This document shows, in pieces, positions 55,401 to 61,252 of a stretch of 64,000 bases of DNA (its first letter is position 1; the number at the start of each line of letters is the position of its first letter). The position numbers and the translations under genes are program-made. A model generated the notes under the pieces. It was not told the DNA's origin and made no database searches. It saw only the letters and a list, made by a program, of their open reading frames with translations. Source of the stretch: Clostridiales bacterium (GTDB lineage Bacteria; Bacillota; Clostridia; Saccharofermentanales; Saccharofermentanaceae); the NCBI GenBank assembly GCA_017617995.1, contig JAFZVE010000051.1, positions 1 through 64,000 on the forward strand, in the 5' to 3' direction.

Positions 55401-55596
55401 CGTCAACCGCTCGGAGGAACAGCAGCAATTCATGATCGACTCTCGTGCTGCATCAAGAGATGTCGAAGTGCACCGCTATTCCATGGAGTGCAAGGAAATC
55501 GCGCTGGCGGCATCGGGAGGTCTCCTGCAGCTTGCCGATCGCAGATATACACTGCAGAGCGGACAATTCTGTATCGCGATTATCCCGATAGAGTGA
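52432..55596 (+). CDS. Large exported protein with propeller-like, CBM-like and barrel-like regions
   Basis: A 1054-residue protein of unknown function. One membrane helix (residues 20-44) anchors it, the rest is outside. Residues 60-460 contain repeats of short strands (GSFAASANGHAWSPISY, GKVYTTSNGTVFRSL, GEIWVLTDNGYLYAFSREKNSW) like a beta-propeller of the YCF48 or BNR type. Residues 470-630 resemble a carbohydrate-binding jelly roll ending in GDLYIDGVTLEKE. Residues 640-950 (SPEFLRLENLRLGRIG..., PWLVIDSAF) recall the start of a GH39/GH51-like barrel, but no catalytic Glu pair is evident. A beta-sandwich ends it. The CPBP gene is coupled to it by a four-base overlap. Confidence 0.82.
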   Translation: MIARLRRLFRRENRMHKRPLVTAVTVFIAFVLAATLLFANLGLIRKSSDYPTVKVNDNTSGVIASGLGVNLSCIPSTNILWDPSFENCYVESIFSVAEASGNNVYLHSDPSAEAEDMSVYTGGRLRIMSYDEEGRMNELVNAGILDYQVRQLGIWKSVDIESPVNPDAEIIMSKDGYTALLLKDGSLLCDVTSKDPVQVMPTDEESPYIALSLGNSCHYAVTREGSFAASANGHAWSPISYFLEESEICAIASLGKLGVACGTNGTVLVCDMEKVSVPDLNTNCNLYTAVSDDHRMLLAGEQGKVYTTSNGTVFRSLSAEELETKQTDTWLFSEYSGEEFVLLGQYGQIAIGHYDESSDRFLFERYSTALPESLAPRQLAVFPGGEIWVLTDNGYLYAFSREKNSWQQVFVQKDNQIDALSTASSGNIFLARGGKLYSATVYTKVTIDQPIGEIEIQNGDMCLMSATIPSVGDPGESAWEVLGEGTTSQIVYGGAKMYGERALRLSSMLADEEKAHIISQIISRDEVGPLEEKAFYHIRLSMKQSGLRSEQAMVWISGLSEPIGTTYSDISGNWKEYSFTFVWPKNQYNADEGLRLNIGFYGQGDLYIDGVTLEKETYSELQVRPRLESVLEDASPEFLRLENLRLGRIGMNISSNLPQIGNEILCADAEGSKTNSGIISLETSLRLVKSIEAKPWLVIDSAFSAEEMDALLGYLCGGITDDYGKIRVDNGTAVPWQKQFDRIVLEITDDNGLFETDLQRRAYVDYLILLISNSPYYPDIKDSIFFLDGMHYDNGTVLSGADFHTTALAINNQGENQSLLEGRESLPSVISAGYQDYIDTIPRNPSYSQDAYGEWISELSFSMVSSRVYENQILLDEVALNAAEIINFLLEDLGNHTSFVAVDLPVSPLSVDGDEEYFFSCAKESLQNRKVNTQNAEVLVRTVGVITKYAQGKKNDVEWVVPLSHVNDTDYKISLDSYAFTQEGYTYLIIVNRSEEQQQFMIDSRAASRDVEVHRYSMECKEIALAASGGLLQLADRRYTLQSGQFCIAIIPIE

Positions 55597-55682
55597 TATA
55601 ATAAAGAAGATTTAGCATTTGTATCCGTGTGTCATGGATAGAAATAACAAAAGAGTAAGTGGATATAGGAGGGTTTAGTTTT

Positions 55683-56477
55683 ATGATTTGTCCGAATTGT
55701 CAGGCTGATATGCCGGATGGTGTGAAGTTTTGTCCAAGTTGTGGCGGTGCTGTAGATGCGGCGGCTGCTGTTGCTGATTCTGTAATGCCTGTAGAGGCCG
55801 CGATTGAGCAGATTCCTGCCGTAGATGAGAAGATCTCCTCTGAGATGTCGAATGCTTCTTTTGATCCGGGTGCGCCGATTGCCGTTCCGAAGAAGAAAGA
55901 TGTTCCGCAGATCGAAGAGGCTGTCCCGGCTGCGATGCCGGTTGAGACGGTTCCGGAAGTGGCTCCTGTCGAGAGTGTGCTTCCTGAATATCCGCAGACT
56001 CCCGCTGCGCCGGTTGAGCCTGTAGCTGCACCGGCTCCGATTCCGGTACCTGTACCGGCTCCGGTTGAACCTGTACCGGCTCCGGCAGCTCCGGTTCCGA
56101 CGCCTGTACCCCTTACACCTGAGACGGTTCCGGCTCCGATCTCCTCTGATAAGAAAGATGTTTCTTCGGATACTAAGAGCGATAAGAAGACAGAACTCAA
56201 GGCTATGTCAACTGGTACTGCTTTCTGGCTGATGCTCCTGTTCTCGATCCCGGTCATCGGTTTCATCTTCTCGATCATTCTTTCTTGTGTCGGAAAGAAG
56301 TGCAAGAGCCGTAAGAATTTCGCAAGAGCTGTCCTGATCTGGAATATCATCGGAATCATCATTGCTCTATCGCTCGTTATCGTGACGTACTTCCTCTTCA
56401 AAGATGTCTTTGAAGCAGCGATGGGCGGCGATTTCAACGAGATGGCCGACGCGATCTCTGACATCTTCGGAGGCTGA
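55683..56477 (+). CDS. Zinc-ribbon membrane protein with proline/valine-rich linker
   Basis: A 264-residue protein. The first 22 residues are a zinc ribbon (MICPNC...FCPSCGG). A long linker rich in P, V and A follows (residues 25-165), including repeated PVPAPVEPVPAP units, then a short charged part and two membrane helices (about 183-207 and 221-243). TAGGAGGGTTTAGTTTT precedes the ATG. This layout is common in Clostridia; the function is unknown. The linker DNA is internally repetitive. Confidence 0.82.
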   Translation: MICPNCQADMPDGVKFCPSCGGAVDAAAAVADSVMPVEAAIEQIPAVDEKISSEMSNASFDPGAPIAVPKKKDVPQIEEAVPAAMPVETVPEVAPVESVLPEYPQTPAAPVEPVAAPAPIPVPVPAPVEPVPAPAAPVPTPVPLTPETVPAPISSDKKDVSSDTKSDKKTELKAMSTGTAFWLMLLFSIPVIGFIFSIILSCVGKKCKSRKNFARAVLIWNIIGIIIALSLVIVTYFLFKDVFEAAMGGDFNEMADAISDIFGG

Positions 56478-56541
56478 TTCTAAACATTCTGCACTCCTAA
56501 AAAAGGAATGTAATTGCTATATGTCTGTTTAGAAGTTGTAA

Positions 56542-56593
56542 CATTGTTTCTCTACAATGATAGCTGTGGATATCTACTAGGTATCCGCAGCTA
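56542..56593 (+). promoter_or_regulatory. Inverted repeat at the -10 box and leader hairpin before the DUF4004 gene
   Basis: CATTGT 56542-56547 and ACAATG 56554-56559 form an inverted repeat that includes a TACAAT -10 box (56553-56558). Directly downstream TAGCTGTGGATA 56561-56572 pairs with TATCCGCAGCTA 56582-56593 with one G-T pair, giving a 12-bp hairpin near the mRNA 5' end. Confidence 0.55.
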
Positions 56594-56615
56594 TTCTTAT
56601 GTGAGGTGAAACGCC

Positions 56616-57248
56616 ATGTTTGAGAATGAAGAATTAATTTCGAAGAAACAGCTGCTTCGTGTAGCACGTATCTCGTACGGTACACTTTACCGTTGGAAGA
56701 GAATGAAATTGATTCCGGAAAGCTGGTTTATCCATAAAGCTACAAAGACCGGACAAGAGACGTTTCTTCCCAGAGATCGTGTGCTTGCCAGAATTGAGCG
56801 TATCCAGGATCTGAAGGGTGAGCTCACGGTAGAACAGCTCCAGGAAATCTTCTCTCCGAATGTGAAGAGCTTCCTGATCCCGGTGGATGATTTCGTAAAA
56901 CTTGAACTTGTATCCAAGGTTTCAATGACCGTCTTTACATCCTGCTTCCCGGACAAGAAGAAAATGAAATTTGACGATGTCTTCGGTGTGTATGTCATCG
57001 ACCATCTGATGCGTCTGTCAGGTATCTATCTAGAAGATGCCAAGCAGGTGTTACGTATGCTCAGTAAGTATCTGTCTACCCAGCCCAGCAAGGAGTATCA
57101 GCTGCTCCTGCTCCGCAAACTCGGTGTGCCAATGACTATGCTTGTCAAGGAGGATGAGGATATTCTTCTCGAGGATAACACCGAAGTGGTTGCCTGCGCG
57201 AATCTCTCTGACTTCGAAGAGGCACTGAAAGGTCAGCTGATCGCATAA
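56616..57248 (+). CDS. DUF4004 (YhbD-like) MerR-type regulator
   Basis: A 210-residue protein. The start EELISKKQLLRVARISYGTLYRWKRMKLIPESWF is the MerR-like DNA-binding region of the DUF4004/YhbD family, followed by a wing (ETFLPRDRVLARIERIQDLK) and an alpha-helical C-terminal part. In Bacillus yhbD lies with bactofilin genes, which are not seen here. GTGAGGTGAAACGCC precedes the ATG. The inverted repeat over its own -10 box would fit autoregulation. An ArsR-type gene follows after 15 bases. Confidence 0.83.
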   Translation: MFENEELISKKQLLRVARISYGTLYRWKRMKLIPESWFIHKATKTGQETFLPRDRVLARIERIQDLKGELTVEQLQEIFSPNVKSFLIPVDDFVKLELVSKVSMTVFTSCFPDKKKMKFDDVFGVYVIDHLMRLSGIYLEDAKQVLRMLSKYLSTQPSKEYQLLLLRKLGVPMTMLVKEDEDILLEDNTEVVACANLSDFEEALKGQLIA

Positions 57249-57263
57249 CGGAAGGAGAGGACT

Positions 57264-57641
57264 ATGGAGAATACGACCACTTCCTTTGAGGTTCTGGGTG
57301 ACCCGACACGTATGCAGATCCTGACGGTTCTGTCAGGAAACAATAACATGCGGGCCAAGGATATCCTGGAGCATTTAAATGTTACTCAGCCGACGCTGTC
57401 CCATCACATGCATCTTCTTGAGAATGAGAAACTTGTGGTGGTCAAAAAGATCGGACGTGAATGTTTCTACTCGATCGAGAAAGATACGATACTGAGTCTG
57501 ATCGTGACACTTCAGGGCTTTCTGCCGCTCAAAGCTTCGCGGAATGATGCCTACCTGAAATCCGAGAAACTGGAAAAGGATAAGAAAGATAAGAAAGATA
57601 AGAAAAAGAAGAAAAAGGACAAAAAAGAGAAGAGCAAGTAG
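57264..57641 (+). CDS. ArsR family transcriptional regulator with lysine/aspartate tail
   Basis: A 125-residue winged-helix regulator. FEVLGDPTRMQILTVLSGNN and NVTQPTLSHHMHLLENEKLVVVKKIGRECFYSI give the ArsR fold with the recognition helix at PTLSHHM. The metal-binding ELCVCD-type motif is absent, so the signal is unlikely to be arsenic-type metal. The last 25 residues are a run of K and D with few other residues, possibly binding nucleic acid or reducing solubility limits. GGAAGGAGAGGACT precedes the ATG. Confidence 0.87.
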   Translation: MENTTTSFEVLGDPTRMQILTVLSGNNNMRAKDILEHLNVTQPTLSHHMHLLENEKLVVVKKIGRECFYSIEKDTILSLIVTLQGFLPLKASRNDAYLKSEKLEKDKKDKKDKKKKKKDKKEKSK

Positions 57642-57673
57642 TTCACAATATATCCTGTTTGGGATATAGTGAA
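57642..57673 (+). promoter_or_regulatory. Hairpin between the ArsR-type gene and mscL
   Basis: TTCAC 57642-57646 with GTGAA 57669-57673 and TATATCC 57649-57655 with GGATATA 57662-57668 form a 12-bp hairpin starting at the base after the ArsR-type stop codon. There is no T-run, so it is probably an operator or an mRNA processing or stability element rather than a terminator. Confidence 0.5.
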
Positions 57674-57705
57674 ATAAAGAAAAACACTAACGGAGGGTGA
57701 AGTTT

Positions 57706-58131
57706 ATGTGGAAAGATTTTAAAGCTTTTCTTATGAGAGGTAACGTCATTGACCTGGCAACGGCAGTTGTTATCGGTGCAGCTTTCGGCAAGATCGTCAC
57801 TGCACTCGTAGATAATATCATTATGCCTTGCATCGGTATGCTGACATCCGGCGTCGATTTCGCGAACATGAAGTATGTTCTCAAGGAAGGTACTTTTAAT
57901 GCGGAGACCATGGCTGTGGAAGGCGAGGTCGCAATCGGATACGGCGTACTTATCAATGCGATCCTTCAGTTCATCATCATCGCTTTCGTAATCTTCCTTG
58001 TGATCCATGCTATGAACAAGACGAAGGAAAAGTTTGCCAAGAAGGAAGAAGAAGAGGAGAAGGTAGAAGAGACACCGAAGGATATCGAGCTTCTCACCGA
58101 GATCCGCGATCTTCTGAAGAAGGACGCTTGA
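57706..58131 (+). CDS. mscL: Large-conductance mechanosensitive channel MscL
   Basis: MscL is a pentameric channel that opens under membrane tension and releases solutes on osmotic downshift. The 141-residue protein has the start WKDFKAFLMRGNVIDLATAVVIGAAFGKIVTALVDNIIMP, a periplasm-facing loop, the second helix LINAILQFIIIAFVIFLVI and an acidic C-terminal helix bundle. CGGAGGGTGAAGTTT places the start at the ATG 57706 rather than the GTG at 57697. Confidence 0.96.
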   Translation: MWKDFKAFLMRGNVIDLATAVVIGAAFGKIVTALVDNIIMPCIGMLTSGVDFANMKYVLKEGTFNAETMAVEGEVAIGYGVLINAILQFIIIAFVIFLVIHAMNKTKEKFAKKEEEEEKVEETPKDIELLTEIRDLLKKDA

Positions 58132-58152
58132 TCGCTCTCATTCATTGACAAT

Positions 58153-58232
58153 AAAACAAAAGAATACCGCTCTTCGGCTTCAAACAGTTTGCTAAAGCAA
58201 AACTCGCCGGCGAGCGGTTTTCTTTTTGTTTT
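58153..58232 (+). terminator. Nested hairpin terminator after mscL
   Basis: CCGCTC 58167-58172 pairs with GAGCGG 58212-58217; the flanking A-rich arm (58153-58166) pairs with the T-rich tract (58218-58232); inside, CGGC 58175-58178 pairs with GCCG 58206-58209, and a third stem lies in the loop. Same build as the hairpin after glgP. Confidence 0.75.
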
Positions 58233-58263
58233 TGCCAAATGTCTGAGACGCGATGATCACTGA

Positions 58264-58360
58264 GTGTGCTCGTCGCAGGAGAGATTTCTTTTGCATTTTG
58301 TTTAAGAACGGTTAAGCTTGACGTGTTCGTCGGAGGGAAGTTCTTTTTGTACTCTTTGAA
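58264..58360. repeat. Imperfect tandem repeat between mscL and korDABC
   Basis: A unit of roughly 40 bases at 58264-58305 (GTGCTCGTCG...TTTCTTTTGCATTTTGTTTAA) returns in altered form at 58323-58360 (GTGTTCGTCG...TTCTTTTTGTACTCTTTGAA). I see no gene in 58132-58459 apart from the terminator, this repeat and the promoter. Confidence 0.4.
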
Positions 58361-58362
58361 TA

Positions 58363-58426
58363 GTGCAAAACATTCATTTTTCTAGCACTTTGCACGATTG
58401 ATTTTACATAGGGGCAAGTCTATAAT
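58363..58426 (+). promoter_or_regulatory. Promoter of korDABC with upstream inverted repeat
   Basis: TTGATT at 58398-58403, 17-base spacer, TATAAT at 58421-58426. Just upstream GTGCAAA 58363-58369 and TTTGCAC 58389-58395 form an inverted repeat that ends two bases before the -35 box, a place suited to an activator. Confidence 0.7.
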
Positions 58427-58459
58427 GCATAATACGCAATAAAATATCAGGAGGGACAT

Positions 58460-58666
58460 ATGGCTAAAGTATCTTTTCAAGACGATTTGTGTAAGGGATG
58501 CGGCTTATGTGTATATGCTTGCCCGAAGAAGATTCTCTCTCTCGATAAGGAGAGACTGAACAGCAAGGGCTATCACCCGGCTTCCTGTGTAGATCCTGAC
58601 TCGTGCATCGGTTGTGCTTTCTGCGCGACACAGTGCCCGGATTCGGTAATCACGGTAGAAAGGTAA
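58460..58666 (+). CDS. korD: 2-oxoacid:ferredoxin oxidoreductase, delta (ferredoxin) subunit
   Basis: A 68-residue protein with two 4Fe-4S motifs: CKGCGLCVYACP and CIGCAFCATQCP. It passes electrons from the thiamine site of the oxidoreductase to free ferredoxin. It is the first gene of the four-gene operon. TCAGGAGGGACAT precedes the ATG. The set could be a 2-oxoglutarate (Kor) or a branched 2-oxoacid (Vor) enzyme; motifs cannot settle this. Confidence 0.9.
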   Translation: MAKVSFQDDLCKGCGLCVYACPKKILSLDKERLNSKGYHPASCVDPDSCIGCAFCATQCPDSVITVER

Positions 58667-58678
58667 GGTGGAGTGAAT

Positions 58679-59749
58679 ATGGCAAAGCGAGTATTAATGA
58701 AGGGTAATGAGGTTATCGCAGAAGCGGCGATCCGTGCCGGATGCCGCCACTATTTCGGTTACCCGATCACACCTCAGACAGAAGTCATGCACTACATGGC
58801 TCGTGAGATGGTCAAGCACGGCGGTACGTTCGTACAGGCAGAGAGCGAAGTAGCCGCGATTAACATGGTCTACGGCGCAGCTGCAACAGGTGAGAGAGTG
58901 CTCACATCTTCTTCCTCTCCGGGTATTTCCCTGAAGCAGGAAGGTATTTCCTATATCGCCGGTGCTGAGCTTCCGGCAGTTGTCGTTAACATCATGCGTG
59001 GTGGTCCGGGTCTCGGTGGTATCCTCCCGTCTCAGGGTGACTACTTCCAGGCAACAAAGGGCGGCGGACATGGTGACTACAGAAACCTCGTTATCGCTCC
59101 GGCTTCTGTTCAGGAACTGTATGAACTGACAGTAAAGGCTTTCGATCTAGCTGATCAGTACAGAATGGTAGCGATGATCCTTGGTGACGGTACGATCGGT
59201 CAGATGATGGAGCCGGTTGCATTTAAGGAGAAGGAAGATTCTGTAGAAGTGGCAAAGCCGTGGGCAACCACAGGTATGCACGGCAGAGAGAAGCACAACA
59301 CCATTACTTCTATCTACATCGATCCGGACGATCTTGAAGCGAAGAACAGAGAGCTTCAGGAGAAGTATCGTGTGATCGAGGAGAAGGAAGTCATGTTCGA
59401 GTCCATGAACCTCGAGGATGCAGAAGTCGTTATCGCGGCTTACGGCACATGCAGCCGTATCTGCAAGAACGTTATCCGTCAGGCTGCCGAGCTCGGCATC
59501 AAGGTCGGTATGGTCCGTCCGATCACACTGTGGCCGTTCCCGAGCAAGGAATTCTCCCGCGTTGCGGATATGCCGAGCGTGAAGGGCTTCCTCGACGTAG
59601 AGCTTTCTTCCGGTCAGATGATCGAAGATGTCCGTCTTGCTGTTAACGGCAAGAAGCCGGTCTACTTCCACGGCCGTATGGGCGGTAACCTGCCGACCCA
59701 GAAGGAGATCCTGGATGAGATCGTAAAGATTCATAAGGGGGAGATGTAA
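58679..59749 (+). CDS. korA: 2-oxoacid:ferredoxin oxidoreductase, alpha subunit (KorA/VorB)
   Basis: A 356-residue subunit that holds the pyrimidine side of the thiamine site and the CoA-binding region. GNEVIAEAAIRAGCRHYFGYPITPQTEVMHYMA is the hallmark start, AESEVAAINMVYGAAATGERVLTSSSSPG continues, and GTIGQMMEPV lies in the middle. GGTGGAGTGAAT sets the ATG at 58679. In anaerobes the enzyme makes acyl-CoA and reduced ferredoxin, or the reverse. Overlap spacing to korB is one base. Confidence 0.92.
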   Translation: MAKRVLMKGNEVIAEAAIRAGCRHYFGYPITPQTEVMHYMAREMVKHGGTFVQAESEVAAINMVYGAAATGERVLTSSSSPGISLKQEGISYIAGAELPAVVVNIMRGGPGLGGILPSQGDYFQATKGGGHGDYRNLVIAPASVQELYELTVKAFDLADQYRMVAMILGDGTIGQMMEPVAFKEKEDSVEVAKPWATTGMHGREKHNTITSIYIDPDDLEAKNRELQEKYRVIEEKEVMFESMNLEDAEVVIAAYGTCSRICKNVIRQAAELGIKVGMVRPITLWPFPSKEFSRVADMPSVKGFLDVELSSGQMIEDVRLAVNGKKPVYFHGRMGGNLPTQKEILDEIVKIHKGEM

Positions 59750-59750
59750 G

Positions 59751-60497
59751 ATGGCAGTTGTATTCCAGAAAACAAAAGGCCTGACAGATAAGCCGTTCCA
59801 TTACTGCCCGGGCTGCATGCACGGTATCATTCACCGTCTCATCGCGGAAGTCATGGAGGAGATGGATATCCTCGACAAGACCATCGGTGTCGCATCTGTC
59901 GGATGCACATACAATAACTACGATTATTTTTCCTGTGATATGGTACAGGCCGCGCACGGTCGTGCTCCGGCGGTAGCTACAGGTATCAAGCGCTGCAAGC
60001 CGGAAGAGATGGTCTTCACTTATCAGGGTGACGGTGACCTCGCTTCCATCGGTACTGCAGAGATCGTTCACGCCGCTGCTCGTGGTGAGAAGATCTGCAC
60101 ATTCTTCGTAAACAATGCCGTTTACGGTATGACATCCGGTCAGATGGCTCCGACCACACTTCTCGGTCAGGTTACAACAACCTCTCCGCTGGGTCGTGAC
60201 GCGGAGACACGCGGTTATCCGATCAACGTCAGTGAGATGCTCGCGACACTTACCGGTGCTGTTTATATCGAGCGTGTCGCTCTCTTCGACTTCAAGCACA
60301 TCCAGCAGGCTAAGAAGGCGATCGCCAAGGCGTTCCGCGTTCAGCAGCAGGGTCTTGGTTTCGCGATGGTTGAGTTCCTCTCGACCTGCCCGACAAACTG
60401 GGGTAAGGAGCCGGTAGAGGCTCTCGAATGGTGCAAAGAGAAGATGCTCCCGCAGTATCCGCTGGGTGTCTTCAAGGGACAGGATCTGGAGGTGTAA
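59751..60497 (+). CDS. korB: 2-oxoacid:ferredoxin oxidoreductase, beta subunit (thiamine pyrophosphate binding)
   Basis: A 248-residue subunit that binds thiamine pyrophosphate. HYCPGCMHGIIHRLIAE holds the CxxC pair, and the TPP motif is YQGDGDLASIGTAEIVHAAARGEKICTFFVNNAVYGMTSGQMAPTT. It ends with FLSTCPTNWG, typical of the 2-oxoacid branch. GGGGGAGATGTAAG precedes the ATG. Confidence 0.92.
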   Translation: MAVVFQKTKGLTDKPFHYCPGCMHGIIHRLIAEVMEEMDILDKTIGVASVGCTYNNYDYFSCDMVQAAHGRAPAVATGIKRCKPEEMVFTYQGDGDLASIGTAEIVHAAARGEKICTFFVNNAVYGMTSGQMAPTTLLGQVTTTSPLGRDAETRGYPINVSEMLATLTGAVYIERVALFDFKHIQQAKKAIAKAFRVQQQGLGFAMVEFLSTCPTNWGKEPVEALEWCKEKMLPQYPLGVFKGQDLEV

Positions 60498-60501
60498 TGA
60501 T

Positions 60502-61044
60502 ATGATCGATTTTTCTATTATTCTTGCCGGATTCGGTGGTCAGGGTGTTCTTTCTGCAGGAAAGATGGCAGCAGAGTCCGCACTGATCGAAGGTAAAGAG
60601 GTTTCCTGGTTTCCGTCCTATGGTCCGGAAATGCGTGGTGGTACAGCGAACTGCTCCGTCGTTATCTCCGACGAGCCGATCGGATCTCCTGTTATCAATG
60701 AACCGGATGTCCTTATCGCCCTGAACCAGCCGTCTCTCGAGAAGTTCGAGGATACACTGAAGCCGGGCGGAATCATCATCATTGACTCTTCGCTCGTTAA
60801 GGTTTCCCCGAAGCGTACAGATATCCGCTTCATCCCGATCAACTCTTCCGAGATCGCTTCCGAGCTCGGATCCATGGCTTATGCGACGATCGTTCTGCTT
60901 GGCTGTGTATCTGCTGCAACTGGTGCTTTCACCAGAGATTCCTTTGAAAAAGCACTGTATGATGTTCTTCCGGAGAGAAGACATCACATGATCCCGAACA
61001 ACCTCAACGCTTTCGATAAGGGTGCTGAGTTCGCAAATCAGTGA
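60502..61044 (+). CDS. korC: 2-oxoacid:ferredoxin oxidoreductase, gamma subunit
   Basis: A 180-residue subunit. IILAGFGGQGVLSAGKMAAE and SWFPSYGPEMRGGTANCSVVIS are the family signature. CTGGAGGTGTAATGAT places the start at 60502. It completes the delta-alpha-beta-gamma order. A terminator lies 90 bases after the stop. Confidence 0.93.
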   Translation: MIDFSIILAGFGGQGVLSAGKMAAESALIEGKEVSWFPSYGPEMRGGTANCSVVISDEPIGSPVINEPDVLIALNQPSLEKFEDTLKPGGIIIIDSSLVKVSPKRTDIRFIPINSSEIASELGSMAYATIVLLGCVSAATGAFTRDSFEKALYDVLPERRHHMIPNNLNAFDKGAEFANQ

Positions 61045-61133
61045 GCCGACGCAGTTTGCGCGACTTGTTAACAAAATTTTAACAAACGCCCGATAACTTG
61101 ATATTTTGGGCAAGAATTGTGACATGTGATAAA

Positions 61134-61161
61134 AGAGGGCCGAGAAATCGGCTCTCTTTTG
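61134..61161 (+). terminator. Terminator of korDABC
   Basis: A ten-base-pair stem, 61134-61143 with 61148-61157 (one G-T pair), followed by TTTTGTT. An inverted repeat TTGTTAA 61065-61071 / TTAACAA 61079-61085 lies between korC and this stem. Confidence 0.85.
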
Positions 61162-61194
61162 TTAATTGTGCTAGGAAGATTCAAAATGTTGCGA

Positions 61195-61235
61195 TATAAT
61201 AGGTGAAAAGAACGTTGAGGGCGTTTTCTGCCCTC
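61195..61235 (+). promoter_or_regulatory. glgB -10 box and leader hairpin
   Basis: TATAAT at 61195-61200 has no good -35 partner (TAGGAA at 61172-61177), suggesting an activator. GAGGGC 61217-61222 pairs with GCCCTC 61230-61235 in the leader, five bases before the ribosome binding site GAGGAG (61241-61246). Confidence 0.5.
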
Positions 61236-61252
61236 TTGTAGAGGAGACAATG

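Noticed and set aside
56020..56140. CRISPR-like or minisatellite repeat
   Set aside because: The repeated units encode the proline/valine-rich linker of the zinc-ribbon membrane protein; no spacers and no cas genes.
61065..61085. Rex-type redox operator after korC
   Set aside because: TTGTTAA and TTAACAA match the half-sites of clostridial Rex boxes, but the spacing is seven bases instead of four and no promoter lies beside it.
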